DNA of 47,665 bases from contig NZ_JXAK01000054.1 in the NCBI RefSeq assembly GCF_000829455.1, forward strand, positions 1-47,665, in the 5' to 3' direction. The notes under the pieces were generated by a model. It made no database searches and had not been told where the DNA came from. It saw nothing but the letters and a program-made list of their open reading frames with translations. Shown here piece by piece: positions 15,850 to 24,833 of this stretch. The first letter of the stretch is position 1; every line of letters starts with the position of its first letter. The position numbers were made by a program, and so were the translations under genes. The stretch is from Gordoniibacillus kamchatkensis (lineage in GTDB: Bacteria > Bacillota > Bacilli > Paenibacillales > NBRC-103111).

Positions 15850-18800
15850 GTGAAGAAGATAGTTATTACGACAATTGCAATAGCTGTGTTAGTTTTAATG
15901 ACTTGCTTTTTTAGCAAAAGCGAAGTATCTGTACCATCTCATGCGGCTGGAATAGGGGATATCGGTAATTCTTTGGTAACAAAACACTATGACGATGGCA
16001 ATGGACATCAAGTGCGAGATCCAGCAAAAGGGGATTTACCAACTTACATCACGTTTAAGCCGGAGACTAAACAATACCAATTTGGATACGGTGATCGTAA
16101 AATTTGGGAGCAAAACTTCCAAAATAAGTTCCTTTGGTATTCCATTACTGAACCGGATCCTGTGCTTAGAAACAATGCTAATATGGATCTCACCCAAATG
16201 TATGAGAATAATGTTTATCGTAATAATACGAACTATTATCAACTTGTGAAACCGGGCATAAAAGGTCTTTGGCAAAATGTGAAGTGGGGTGCTGTAGAAC
16301 CTGGAAAGCAGTCCATTGAGAGTTTCAATCGTGTTCTTGCTCAATCTGGTGGTGTTCTTGGTACATCAGGTACAACAAAATTTACGAACCAGGGAGTAGC
16401 ACCTGATTTATATGGAAAGATGCTTGAATTCCGATATGCCGGAGTGAGTGAAAGTGGATACCCGATCCCGAATCCGTACTTTCCCGCAGACTACCCAACT
16501 AAATTCGATTCGGATTGGAGACCCGCTAATTTGGCTTGGATTGATGAACCTTGGAACCACGGAAAAACAATTAAGACGGAATATGATGCTGATTACGACC
16601 CAAATGATCCTATAGAATGGGCAAAATTCGAACGAAAAGTACAACTTTTCATCAAATACCTCTTTCCGTCAAATCCTGAATTAAGAAGACCAGATATGGA
16701 TTTATGGGATGACGCGGCAGATTGGGCAAGAAAGTTCACGCTCCATAACGATCCGAGCGTTAGCACCGGAGTAGTCACGGGGTTCCAAACCAACGGCTAT
16801 TATGCAAGTTTTGTACTAAAATCTCCGCCTCAGCCGAATTTGCGTTTAACTTTATTTAAGGTCACAGAAAAGGATACAGGCAAAGTCGTTGGCTTAATGA
16901 CACGAAATGCAGACGACAACAGTGATACAACAACTTACTGGCAAATCAACAATCAGGAAGTTGAACGAGGCAAGACCTATGTCGTGACAGCAACCGTCAA
17001 AAACATGGTTGTGGATGGCTTAGGTAATCATCCAACGAATTATACGACACCAATACGCATGCGTTCCATGGTCGCCAACGATGATGATTCGCACATCGAC
17101 GGCAAGTGGACGACCGAACCCAACGAGAACGTCATCCCTGGAATCAACGTCGATCCGGCAACGCGAATATATTCTATTTCTTACGGCGGTTCAGTCACAT
17201 TTGATAAAACCAAGGACGACAACGATTCAAACAATACCAACGTCCAAACCTGGGAATTTACCGTTCCTAATTCCCCTGCGGAGCTGAAAAATGAATTCGT
17301 TTATGCCGCCGCTCTTTCGCAAGGTTTCTATCTCAAAGGCGACGATTCGTATACGGATGACAACATCGGCAGACTGCGTTTCCATGTTAAGCCGGAAGAC
17401 ATTGGCGTTGTGCCTGAGAAGATCCAATTGATCGATCCAAGCGGGAATGTGACCAATGACGTTGTACCCGGCGTTCCCTACACGATCCGGTTTACGGTCA
17501 GGAAATACAAAGGCAATACGCCTGTTGGTGAACCTGGCAACTACTACAACCCGTTTGCGGCATTGTATGTCAACGTTACGGATAACGCCGCCGTTTACAA
17601 GCGATATGATAAGGTAGAAGCAACGGAAACGTTGTACAAAGAAGGCGATGAGGTTGTCATTGAACTCAAAGATGCGATTGTTCCAAGCGTTCCGACCATT
17701 CATGTCGATTACGGCATTTACTGGTTCAACAGATCGCCTCAATATGCGAATCAAAGTTCCGACCCGACAAACGATGACGCTTCGAAGACATGGAGATCTG
17801 TAAACAATTTCAGTGTGAGCAACTTTACAATCAAACCTTCATCCGTGATTTCGCCGAATTCTACGTCCTATGAAACGTTGACGTTTGATTTCATTGCAAA
17901 CAACAAGAACCCTGAGTCTCAACCTAAAAACGTTTTGATTCAAATCAAGGACAAATACGGATCGATTGTAAAAAGCCAAGTTGTAAATTTGCCTGCGAAT
18001 GAAGAATATCCGATCTCATGGACCGTTTCGAATGTTCCTATTCAAAACAGCTCCAACGGCACGGAAAATCAGTTCATGCTTGAGATCAATCCGGCTCCAA
18101 GACAGTATGTAGAAACGTCAACGGATGGGACTGACCCCTATCTCGATAACGTAGCTTACAATTCAGTCATGGGACACCAAGCGAGTGCTCAATCGCATGC
18201 TTGTCTGACGGTTCATACGCAAAATAACTGGACAACCACTCATTACATTCATGAATGGTACGGTTATTTACAGACTGTTTCATGGTGCGGTGAGCTTGGT
18301 TGTTATTCTTACAGTTATTGTGTAACAACGTATAGCTACTATTATACGCAGACCGTCAACTACTACGAAAGCTACCAAATCACAAAGGTACTTTTCCGTA
18401 GCAAACTGACGAAAGACAAGTACGGTGGCGATGGTTGGATTGATATTACGAATCAACCTGGACAGGTCAAGGCGGGTTATGGCTTCGAAATCAAGTTTAT
18501 AACCCAATACCAGACGAACACCTACTCTGCTTCGCCGAAGCCTTGGTACAGCGGTTGTAGCGGAAAATCGGTATCTCCGGTCTACGGCAGTTACGTTTCA
18601 GCCCCCAATATCCTGTACGTGACGATGCCATTCAAAGACAATTATGGAGACAACGTAACGTACACGCTGTATGGTTCCAATTCTGGATCTTGGGACAACT
18701 TGACGCAAACCTATGAAATGCCGTATCACAATGCCTTCAATCTGGAGAATACCCGAGAAGTATTTGTGAATGAAACGGCAAGAGACGGCGACTACCAGAT

Positions 18801-18939
18801 AAAGGTCAATACCTATCCGTATTTCTACGGAAGCTATGATAAACCTCGAACGCCTTATTTCTTGTGTGACAGCAAGCAGGTCACGATTCGCGTTCAGGGG
18901 AGCTATCACGATGACGTGAAAAGTCACTTGGTTCAGTAA
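15850..18939 (+). CDS. Large secreted protein, possibly Athe_2463-like
   Basis: 1029 residues, GTG start behind AAAGGGAGGGG. Signal peptide 1-30 (ITTIAIAVLVLMTCFF). Residues 40-270 are rich in aromatic residues and fixed-order motifs (HYDDGNGHQVRDPAKGD, GYGDRKIWEQNFQNKFLWY). The middle is beta-rich with Ig-like segments (YVVTATVKNMVVDG, VIELKDAIVPSVPTIHVDYG). Residues 780-900 are Tyr/Trp/His-rich with several cysteines (SWCGELGCYSYSYC). The layout recalls large Paenibacillus exported proteins annotated with an Athe_2463 domain, but I cannot confirm this. No SLH or LPxTG anchor is visible, so it is secreted or held by other surface proteins. Flanked by terminators; single-gene unit. Confidence 0.75.
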   Translation: MKKIVITTIAIAVLVLMTCFFSKSEVSVPSHAAGIGDIGNSLVTKHYDDGNGHQVRDPAKGDLPTYITFKPETKQYQFGYGDRKIWEQNFQNKFLWYSITEPDPVLRNNANMDLTQMYENNVYRNNTNYYQLVKPGIKGLWQNVKWGAVEPGKQSIESFNRVLAQSGGVLGTSGTTKFTNQGVAPDLYGKMLEFRYAGVSESGYPIPNPYFPADYPTKFDSDWRPANLAWIDEPWNHGKTIKTEYDADYDPNDPIEWAKFERKVQLFIKYLFPSNPELRRPDMDLWDDAADWARKFTLHNDPSVSTGVVTGFQTNGYYASFVLKSPPQPNLRLTLFKVTEKDTGKVVGLMTRNADDNSDTTTYWQINNQEVERGKTYVVTATVKNMVVDGLGNHPTNYTTPIRMRSMVANDDDSHIDGKWTTEPNENVIPGINVDPATRIYSISYGGSVTFDKTKDDNDSNNTNVQTWEFTVPNSPAELKNEFVYAAALSQGFYLKGDDSYTDDNIGRLRFHVKPEDIGVVPEKIQLIDPSGNVTNDVVPGVPYTIRFTVRKYKGNTPVGEPGNYYNPFAALYVNVTDNAAVYKRYDKVEATETLYKEGDEVVIELKDAIVPSVPTIHVDYGIYWFNRSPQYANQSSDPTNDDASKTWRSVNNFSVSNFTIKPSSVISPNSTSYETLTFDFIANNKNPESQPKNVLIQIKDKYGSIVKSQVVNLPANEEYPISWTVSNVPIQNSSNGTENQFMLEINPAPRQYVETSTDGTDPYLDNVAYNSVMGHQASAQSHACLTVHTQNNWTTTHYIHEWYGYLQTVSWCGELGCYSYSYCVTTYSYYYTQTVNYYESYQITKVLFRSKLTKDKYGGDGWIDITNQPGQVKAGYGFEIKFITQYQTNTYSASPKPWYSGCSGKSVSPVYGSYVSAPNILYVTMPFKDNYGDNVTYTLYGSNSGSWDNLTQTYEMPYHNAFNLENTREVFVNETARDGDYQIKVNTYPYFYGSYDKPRTPYFLCDSKQVTIRVQGSYHDDVKSHLVQ

Positions 18940-18962
18940 AAAAATTGGAAATAGGTTTAAGC

Positions 18963-18996
18963 GGGTTAGGAGCAAAAAGCTTCTAACCCCTTTTCA
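18963..18996 (+). terminator. Intrinsic terminator
   Basis: GGGTTAGGAGC and GCTTCTAACCCC with an AAAA loop, followed by TTTT, 24 bases after the stop of the large secreted protein. Confidence 0.8.
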
Positions 18997-19067
18997 TTCT
19001 TTGGATTTACCATACTCGTCGGCTTCTGTGTTAAACTAATGAAAATTGATTGTAGGAGGCGTGAGTT

Positions 19068-19241
19068 TTGAATGTTATAAAGCATTGCGTATTTTGCGGT
19101 TGCACCGATGTTCCTCCTGCTGAACTGGAAGTCCGACACGTTAAAGTCAAAGGTTTTAGGTGCTCTCAGTGCGGCGAAGAATAATATGATTTGAAGGATT
19201 TGGAAGAGATAGAGAAACTCGAAAAAGACGAAGAGAATTAA
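19068..19241 (+). pseudogene. YgiT-type zinc finger protein interrupted by TAA
   Basis: TTG start 7 bases after AGGAGG. The first 38 codons give CVFCGC, then FRCSQCGEE, a CxxC...CxxC zinc finger. They end at TAA 19182-19184. The same frame continues YDLKDLEEIEKLEKDEEN to 19241, which is the usual helix after a YgiT-type finger, so the stop most likely replaced a tyrosine or similar codon. A 38-residue product may still be made. It is the third YgiT-type unit in the window (others at 6319 and 10056). Confidence 0.55.
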
Positions 19242-19273
19242 AAAGGTATAAAAAGCAAGAAAATAATCTCCTC

Positions 19274-19325
19274 AGAGTGTCGATGATGTCCAATGGATTT
19301 TTCGGCACTCTTATTCTTTTCCTCG
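19274..19325 (+). terminator. Probable terminator
   Basis: AGAGTGTCGA and TCGGCACTCT pair over 10 positions with one G-T pair, followed by TTATTCTTTT. It follows the interrupted zinc-finger gene and overlaps the end of the minus-strand gene at 19311. Confidence 0.45.
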
Positions 19326-19454
19326 CACCTGGCGACAGATTGCCTGTGCATCAATATTGTGCTTCGTTTTAACTGAACCTCCAGCCAGCAACGCCCGTTT
19401 TTTGTTAGCGTTGGTCATTTTGTTTTCGGTGTCTTGTTTTGGCTCTCTTTTCAT
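19311..19454 (-). CDS. Small basic protein, unknown
   Basis: 47 residues on the minus strand, ATG at 19454 with AAAGGTG upstream. The sequence begins MKREPKQDTENKMTNANKKR and continues ALLAGGSVKTKHNIDAQAIC; it is strongly basic and without hydrophobic spans. Codon choice looks like real coding sequence, but this is a short frame, so confidence is moderate. Confidence 0.4.
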   Translation of the reverse strand: MKREPKQDTENKMTNANKKRALLAGGSVKTKHNIDAQAICRQVRGKE

Positions 19455-19567
19455 CACTATCACACACCTTTGTTTGATGTAGCCATAAGCTTCATTTTAT
19501 ATCATGAAGAGTGAGCCAATCAAAGATTTTCCGCAATAAAATGATCCACAAACTTACCCAATCAATA

Positions 19568-19617
19568 CCGTTACAGTTCAAACCCTATCCCTATACTCCC
19601 CATAGCCCTGCCTTTCA
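19568..19617 (+). repeat. Dispersed C-rich repeat, copy 1
   Basis: CCGTTACAGTTCAAACCC followed by a G-poor, C-rich run of about 30 bases ending GCCCTG. It matches 21398-21446 in order and composition (CCGTTACATTCTAAACCCC ... CTCCCTG). Shorter relatives lie at 7406-7440 and 47527-47562. Confidence 0.45.
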
Positions 19618-19684
19618 AGAATATTTCATTTCGGACAAAGCTATAATCCAAAGAAACATAGAAAAGCGAAGGAGTGAGAAAAAC

Positions 19685-21338
19685 ATGATAAAACAACTCA
19701 AAAAATGGAGTTTGCACGTAGCCGCAGCTACACTGATAGTTAGTGCAATTGTCCCGATTATGCCCGAATTTGCCGTTACGTCTCATGCGGCTACAACACA
19801 ATATCGATTTATTTTCGATCAATTCTTTCTGACAAACAAAGATGTCCATGTCACGATTCAATACCCGAATGATGCAGTTGTTAGGCAGTACCGCATCGAT
19901 AACGGAGCGTGGCAAAATTACAGCGGCACGGTGACGATGACGCAAAACGGAACTGTATACGCTCGCTCGCAAGATGCCTCTGGCAACTGGTATGCGGAAG
20001 ATTCTTATGAGGTAACGAATATCGACAAAACGCCGCCAACGACACCGATCATCTCGATCAGCGACAATGTGTTGACGATTCAACCAGGGACGGATGCACA
20101 GTCCGGAGTGATCAAAACGTTTGTTTCTGTGAATGGGGGAGCTTGGACAGCATATGTCTCACCGCTCACGTTAACGGATGGCAGTTATACGGTAGAGGTG
20201 AAAACCGTGGACAATGCAGGCAATACAAGCGGGGTCGCGGCTCAAGCTTTCACGATGTTAAACCAAACTGTTACCAACGATGTGACAAACGAGGTTGCCA
20301 AAGCTGAATCGTCCGCCACGCAAGCCGATGTGGATGCGGCTCTCGCGTTGGTTAACGCACTGCCGAACAGCCAAGCGAAAACGGATTTACTCAATCGTCT
20401 GAATGTGGTTCAACAAGAGATCGACGCACAAACGGCGTTAGATGATGCGACTGTCGCAGTGGAAAATGCCGAAATCGTCAAGACGCAAGCGGCTGTCGAT
20501 GCGGCGAAAGCCAAAGTCAATGCAATGCCGGACGGACAAACGAAAACGGAGTTGCTAAGTCGCTTGGATGCTATCCAGCAAATCATCGATACGTCAATCT
20601 CGAAATCAGTTGATGGAGAAGTCGTCGTTATCACACTTCCTGCCGATGCGACTTCCGCCGTCGCATATGTGGAAACGGTGAAAACGCAGGCGGCTCTTGA
20701 TTCCGCGAAAGCAATGGTCAATAGCCTTGCCTGATGGTCAAACGAAGACGGAATTGCTTAATCGCTTGGATGCCGTTCAGCAAGCAATCAACGCACAAGT
20801 CGCTTTGGATCGTGCGACTGCCGCTATTGATTTTGCAGAAACAGCGAAAACGCAATCCATAATCAATGCCGCGAGAGCGAAGGTTAATGCATTACCCGAT
20901 GGTCAAGCTAAGAACGATTTGCAAGCTCGCTTGGATGCTATTGAACAAGCGATCAAAGATGCAAAGGCAAACTCGCTCTTAACCGATGTGACAAATGCAG
21001 TCGTTCGAGCTGAAAAGTATCCAAGTCGCTCGAACATCCTGACTGCACTGAACAAGCTCGCGGCTCTTCCAACGGATATCAAAGCGAATCAGGTGAACAG
21101 AGGCAATGTAGCCGATTTGCAGGAACGAGCTGATAAACTGAAAAACAATTTCAACCAAAACGTAGCCGATCAAAGTGCACAGCTCGCATTGAACAAGGCA
21201 ACCAATGCGGTGAAGTTGTTTGAGCGATTCCCGAAAGCAATCTACAAGCAAAGAGCCATTGATGCGGTCAATGCCTTGCCGGATACTCCTGAAAAAACGG
21301 CTCTTCAGGCTCGCATTGATGCTGTCACGTTAAAATAA
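19685..21338 (+). pseudogene. Exported repeat protein with Ig-like domains, frameshifted
   Basis: ATG 19685 behind AAGGAGTGAG; signal peptide 1-35 (LHVAAATLIVSAIVPIMPEF, cleavage after SHA). Residues 36-190 are two small beta-rich domains of the OmpL47/Ig-like kind (IDNGAWQNYSGTV, VSVNGGAWTAYVSPLTLTDG). The rest is a run of helical repeats of about 35-40 residues with the core VNALPDGQTKTELLNRLDAV, as in repeats of S-layer and Cry-type proteins. At about 20720 one extra base (AATAGCC instead of AATGCC) shifts the frame; the repeats continue in the next frame to 21338. Full length would be about 550 residues. Secreted or wall-associated; role unknown. Confidence 0.75.
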
Positions 21339-21397
21339 AGTCCCACTAAACCTCCTGGATGGATATTTCAGGGGGTTAATTTTTCCTCTTTTTAATG

Positions 21398-21446
21398 CCG
21401 TTACATTCTAAACCCCATTCCTCAAACTCCCACTCCCTGATTTCCT
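21398..21446 (+). repeat. Dispersed C-rich repeat, copy 2
   Basis: CCGTTACATTCTAAACCCC followed by ATTCCTCAAACTCCCACTCCCTG. G-poor and C-rich, placed just after a gene. Resembles copy 1 at 19568. Confidence 0.45.
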
Positions 21447-21574
21447 CCGTTATTACGATGGCGATTCAAATCTATAATATTTCAGAACGAATACACAGGC
21501 GAATCCAAGTATTCATTTTGAGAACAAGGAAGAATATTTGCAGGGACATTAATGAAAAAGGAGACTGATTTGAA

Positions 21575-22078
21575 ATGATCGGAAAATTAATGAGTAAGTT
21601 TGTCGGGCTCTTGCTCATATCGTTGCTTGCAGGGGTTATCGTTTCCTTTGTATTACATTATGTGCCGAAATTAATGCTGGTTGTGATTCTGATTATGCCG
21701 ATTTTTGGTGCGGTTAGACAGCAAAAAAACTGGAAAATAGGCATGGCATCTTTATTGAAAATGCCTCGCATCAAAAAAGTGTCGGGGACTTCTGTTTTGG
21801 TCACTGGTGTTGTCATCGTGATGATGCATAAGACGATATTCTGGACATTGGTAAATACGTTGCTGTACGCTATTGGGGGAGCGGTGGCAACATATGTATT
21901 ATGGGAAATCGTCAGGTTTGTCCTGAAAAAGTGGAAATCAATTTATATTGTACCTTTTACCAAGCAATCCGGAATGCTTGGTGAACAAAAAAGACAGATC
22001 CGAAACATTTTGCGGAATCTGTCTTCTTTTTTTGAATATCCGATTAATCCATTTGCTGTTACATTCGATATTGTGTAA
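21575..22078 (+). CDS. Membrane protein, C terminus probably shifted
   Basis: 167 residues, AAAAGGAG upstream of ATG 21575. Hydrophobic spans near residues 9-28, 30-48, 68-85 and 90-112 suggest three or four membrane segments. The reading frame runs straight through a strong intrinsic terminator (21986-22034) and 45 bases beyond it. In a neighbouring frame a TGA lies at about 21982, immediately before the terminator. A small indel near 21900-21980 would therefore restore a normal end. Function unknown. Confidence 0.5.
   Translation: MIGKLMSKFVGLLLISLLAGVIVSFVLHYVPKLMLVVILIMPIFGAVRQQKNWKIGMASLLKMPRIKKVSGTSVLVTGVVIVMMHKTIFWTLVNTLLYAIGGAVATYVLWEIVRFVLKKWKSIYIVPFTKQSGMLGEQKRQIRNILRNLSSFFEYPINPFAVTFDIV
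21986..22034 (+). terminator. Intrinsic terminator inside the preceding reading frame
   Basis: AAGACAGATCCG and CGGAATCTGTCTT form a stem of about 12 pairs with one bulge, followed by CTTTTTTT. It lies before the annotated stop at 22078, which implies that the reading frame is shifted near its end. Confidence 0.8.
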
Positions 22079-22079
22079 C

Positions 22080-22204
22080 TATTGTGCATGTTGTACACAA
22101 CAGTTATGCAACAGTTGCATAACTTTTACATAAGAGTTGTGATTAATGTATGAACTCATACACAAAAAGTTTGTGAAACAGTTATGATTTGGTACACAAC
22201 TGTT
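22080..22204. promoter_or_regulatory. Cluster of palindromes
   Basis: Within 125 bp are AGTTATGCAA CAG TTGCATAACT (22102-22124, perfect), TGTATGA AC TCATACA (22147-22162, perfect), AACAGTT/AACTGTT (22177-22183 with 22198-22204), and two copies of GTACACAAC(A/T)GTT (near 22094 and 22192). None has a T tail, so these are not terminators. They lie just upstream of the metallochaperone-like pseudogene and could be operators or a binding array for a DNA-organising protein. Confidence 0.55.
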
Positions 22205-22315
22205 GCCACGAATCATTTCATACAAACAAAAAGACTGTTTTCTTAATGATTGTTGCTATTTCGGGTAAACTCAAATAATAGTAGTAAAATGCTTGCAGGA
22301 GCTGACCCACAAGAA

Positions 22316-22768
22316 ATGGATAGTTGTTGTCAAACGCCCGCTGAAAAGCAAGTACCGATTCCCCAATGCCCTACTTATCATCAAAAGGGCAAAAGCGTTC
22401 AACTAATTACGCTCAAAGCATTACTTCAACCAACAGCATTAGAATCCCTTCATCCTGAATCGTCTTACGCATTTTGCTCTAACCCATCTTGTGAAGTGGT
22501 CTATTTTAGCGATATGCAGACCTATGGTAAAGATACGCTGAAAGTTTCGGTATTTCAGAAAGACGATTCATTGGATGTGCCTGTTGGCTACTGTTTTGGA
22601 TGAACGAGAAAACGCTTAATACAAGCGGTTCAAGAAAATCAACGTCCTATTGAAGATATACGTGAACAAGTTCAAGCGAATCGCTGTGGTTGTGATGTAA
22701 ATAACCCACAAGGAGCCTGTTGTTTGGGGAATGTGGTCAAGTTCATTCGAAATCTCGACAAGAATTAG
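22316..22768 (+). pseudogene. CopZ-type iron-sulfur metallochaperone-like protein, interrupted by TGA
   Basis: ATG 22316 behind AGGAG. The frame encodes DSCCQTPAEKQ, a CxxC-like CPTYH (second cysteine lost), LITLKALLQP, SYAFCSNPSCEVVYF, KVSVFQKDD and PVGYCFG. A TGA at 22601-22603 stands where the family has tryptophan. The same frame goes on with TRKRLIQAVQEN, RCGCDVNNPQGACCLGNVV to TAG 22766. This matches the zinc/2Fe-2S CopZ-N-type chaperones of copper and mercury loci, about 150 residues, here inactivated. No copper pump or mercuric reductase gene lies nearby. Confidence 0.7.
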
Positions 22769-22814
22769 CCTCTGGTCAGCTTATTTAGCAACAAAATTTA
22801 CGAAAAGAGCAAAC

Positions 22815-22847
22815 AAAAAACAGAGCCGCGAATCAGCTCTGTTTTTC
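22815..22847. terminator. Bidirectional intrinsic terminator
   Basis: AAAAAACAGAGC and GCTCTGTTTTTC flank an 8-base loop. It lies between the plus-strand pseudogene and the minus-strand gene ending at 22852, with A and T tracts serving both directions. Confidence 0.8.
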
Positions 22848-22851
22848 ATTT

Positions 22852-23205
22852 CTACGGCAAAACCGCGTCAATGATCTCCATTGGAATAGACCATTTCTCC
22901 ATCATGATCTGGACGATTTTTTCTGTTGAAATGCCGAGTTGATCGGCATTTTCGACCGGACAATTGAATTCTAATGTAAATTTCATCATTGCCTCAAGTT
23001 TATGAGCTTCGATCTGGAGCCAATCCATAAACTCGTCCTTTTCCGCCTCAGACGAAAAAAGCTTTGTTCCATTCTTGATTCCCCAAACCGTGCTTCCGAT
23101 GTTTGTGCCACCCAAGTCATAAATCTCGAATTCCGTGTCGTACATGTCGAGATTCACTGGACGAAGGAAGAAAAAGTAATTTTTATACATAATCAGTTTC
23201 TCCAC
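22852..23205 (-). CDS. Unknown protein
   Basis: 117 residues on the minus strand. GTG start at 23205 with AGGAGG 9 bases upstream; an ATG five codons later is an alternative. Mixed alpha/beta (YFFFLRPVNLDMYDTEFEIY, then FSSEAEKDEFMDWLQIEAHK). The C-terminal helix pair (TEKIVQIMMEKWSIPMEIID) is amphipathic. No motif or signal peptide recognised. Confidence 0.55.
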   Translation of the reverse strand: MEKLIMYKNYFFFLRPVNLDMYDTEFEIYDLGGTNIGSTVWGIKNGTKLFSSEAEKDEFMDWLQIEAHKLEAMMKFTLEFNCPVENADQLGISTEKIVQIMMEKWSIPMEIIDAVLP

Positions 23206-23604
23206 AGCTTAACGCCTCCTACTAAAGATAGAAATCCGATTGATGGACATCCAGTTTTGATTTTGACCGAATAGGCATTCTCCTTTGTTTAGAGATTTTA
23301 ACATCGCCCTTTGCTCGCTCAACCTGTTTTATTATATGGTCTGCTGTATCATAGGCATTTGCTCATGACAAAATAACAGACCCTCTCTTTTTCCAAACGT
23401 TCGTTCTTATTTTACGCTAAGAACAAACGATTTTCAATCAAAAACAGCCATAAAAGAAAATAAAACCCAATAGTGTTATCAAGAAAACTATATTGACGAG
23501 ACTGCTTATCCCCTAACCCCTTAGTTCCATGGTATTTTGCTCTCAATTAATGAAGCCCTGCATTCCGCATATCATAAAGGGATTAAAAACCATGGAGGTG
23601 CAAT
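23206..23604. other. Intergenic stretch with one long dyad
   Basis: No coding sequence is convincing here. CGTTCGTTCTTA and TAAGAACAAACG (about 23397-23425) form an inverted repeat with 11 of 12 positions paired and an 8-base centre, lacking a T tail. The stretch is AT-rich and must hold the promoters of the divergent genes at 23205 and 23605. I see nothing else. Confidence 0.4.
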
Positions 23605-23820
23605 GTGTACCATCAGCTTAAAAAGCTCGCGGCGGATGAACGAGCAAAGGTTTTGAACACTGAATTGCGGAAGGACGAGTTTCAAATCCTTGAGTATCTG
23701 GCAGATCATTTACAAACCGATGAATCGGAAATCAGAGAGGACATGGCGAAGCACGGTTGGTACTACATTATTGAACTGAATCGCTTCGTAAAAGTCGAAG
23801 CAGAACAAGCTTCCTTGTAA
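23605..23820 (+). CDS. Small protein, paralogue of the one at 43643
   Basis: 71 residues, GTG start behind GGAGG at 6 bases. It shares size, order and motifs with the protein at 43643: a Tyr-His-Gln start, LN.ELR, E.LAD (ELAAD in the other), E..E.REDM.KHGW.Y (ELRKDGYFF), LN.FV..E and a small tail. The arrangement (helix, charged helix, then a short Trp/Tyr turn) could be a small DNA-binding fold. The family is unknown to me. The second copy lies just after the tns operon. Confidence 0.6.
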   Translation: MYHQLKKLAADERAKVLNTELRKDEFQILEYLADHLQTDESEIREDMAKHGWYYIIELNRFVKVEAEQASL

Positions 23821-23829
23821 GCTAAAATT

Positions 23830-23872
23830 GAAAAAGGCAGATCCCAACAATTCGGGTCTGTCTTTTTCTTTT
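23830..23872 (+). terminator. Intrinsic terminator
   Basis: AAAAAGGCAGATCCC and GGGTCTGTCTTTTT with a short loop and a second T run follow the gene at 23605. Confidence 0.8.
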
Positions 23873-23944
23873 TTGATTAAGCAAGTCTAAAAGGCTTGTC
23901 GGGTTATCAAATCGATTTATCTTAACTAAGATATGAAAACAAAA

Positions 23945-24000
23945 AAAGAGAGCTTACCACACCCAACCGACCAAAGTTAGTGTACATGCAAGCTCTCTTT
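23945..24000. terminator. Hairpin, possible bidirectional terminator
   Basis: AAAGAGAGCTT (23945-23955) pairs perfectly with AAGCTCTCTTT (23990-24000) around a 34-base loop. The flanks are A7 and T3. It may be a terminator on the minus strand or part of the structured region that follows. Confidence 0.5.
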
Positions 24001-24122
24001 CTCCACAGAAAAATCTTATGTTTCATATTATACTGTATGAGCAGAAAATATAATCGCCAAATCGGTTTAATGATGCTTGAGACATAAAAAAGTGGATGAA
24101 AGAGAATAAGCATTGCGAGTGG

Positions 24123-24158
24123 TAAGCCTCCAAGAAAGGGGGGCTTATTTTTATTTTC
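24123..24158 (+). terminator. Intrinsic terminator without an obvious gene
   Basis: TAAGCCTCC, loop AAGAAA, GGGGGGCTTA, then TTTTTATTTT. No convincing reading frame precedes it, so it may end a non-coding transcript from 24000-24120. Confidence 0.6.
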
Positions 24159-24204
24159 GAAAAACTCAATAGTCTGTTTAAGAGCTTTCAGACGCAAAAC
24201 TAAA

Positions 24205-24670
24205 AAACCTCTGTGTTGAGGAGGATCACATTAAAACAACTGCTCGACTGACCATCGAGTGTTACTGGCCGTAAGAGGGTGGCGTTCCCGCTATCTGGGG
24301 TAACAACCACATAGCGGGAAATTCCAGAAACATCGGTGATTGACCTGTCCTGTTTGGGGGGCATCGTAAGTGACGTTGGTTGTCAGCACGGTAATAGCAG
24401 ACCTGGACGTGTTAGCGATAAAAAGCTACGAGCGATGTAAGACATAAATAAGTCTTAGGGGTTAAATTCGACACGGATACCTGATGGCTCCATACTGCCA
24501 TGCGTTGTGATTTAATCCCCCTCCTGTTATCGAAGAGTTTTTTTTCATCTCTTCGGTAACAGGGGGGGGAGCGAGCCGTTTGCCTAATTCACCACCTACC
24601 ATGTCGGCTTCGCTTTTGCAAAATCAACCAGTGAATTCGCAATTGCCAAACAACAAAAGACAAACGGCGA
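24205..24670 (+). ncRNA. Candidate large structured RNA, class unknown
   Basis: No reading frame of note, but dense pairing in order: CCTC/GAGG at 24208; CTCGA/TCGAG (24244-24260); TTCCCGCTAT/ATAGCGGGAA (24286-24321); ACATCG (24330) with CGATGT (24432); TGAC/GTCA (24371-24385); TAAGAC/GTCTTA (24438-24457); GGGGTTAAAT (24458-24467) with ATTTAATCCCC (24510-24520), enclosing ATGGC/GCCAT; a 21-bp hairpin (24517-24537 with 24549-24569, two G-T pairs); and AATTCAC/GTGAATT nested in GCCGTTTG/CAAACGGC to about 24668. The CCCC at 24517-24520 is shared by two stems, so they may be alternatives. Size and context recall the large ornate RNAs of Firmicute phages and plasmids, but I cannot assign a class; strand is assumed from G-T pairing. 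Confidence 0.55.
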
Positions 24671-24833
24671 ACGAAGGGGCAAGGCAAACAACCTAAAGGA
24701 AATGACAGTCATAGATACTCAAACAGTATTCGACCAATTATGTGCAGACGAACACTTGTTTTTGCTTTAGATTGCATATATAGACCGAATCCGCATATCA
24801 CAAAGAAAAAGCACAAAAAAGGAGGTACTTAGC

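Noticed and set aside
24205-24670. tmRNA, RNase P RNA or a group II intron
   Set aside because: No tRNA-like ends or tag reading frame, no RNase P core motifs, no intron 5' GTGYG plus domain V pair, and no intron-encoded protein.
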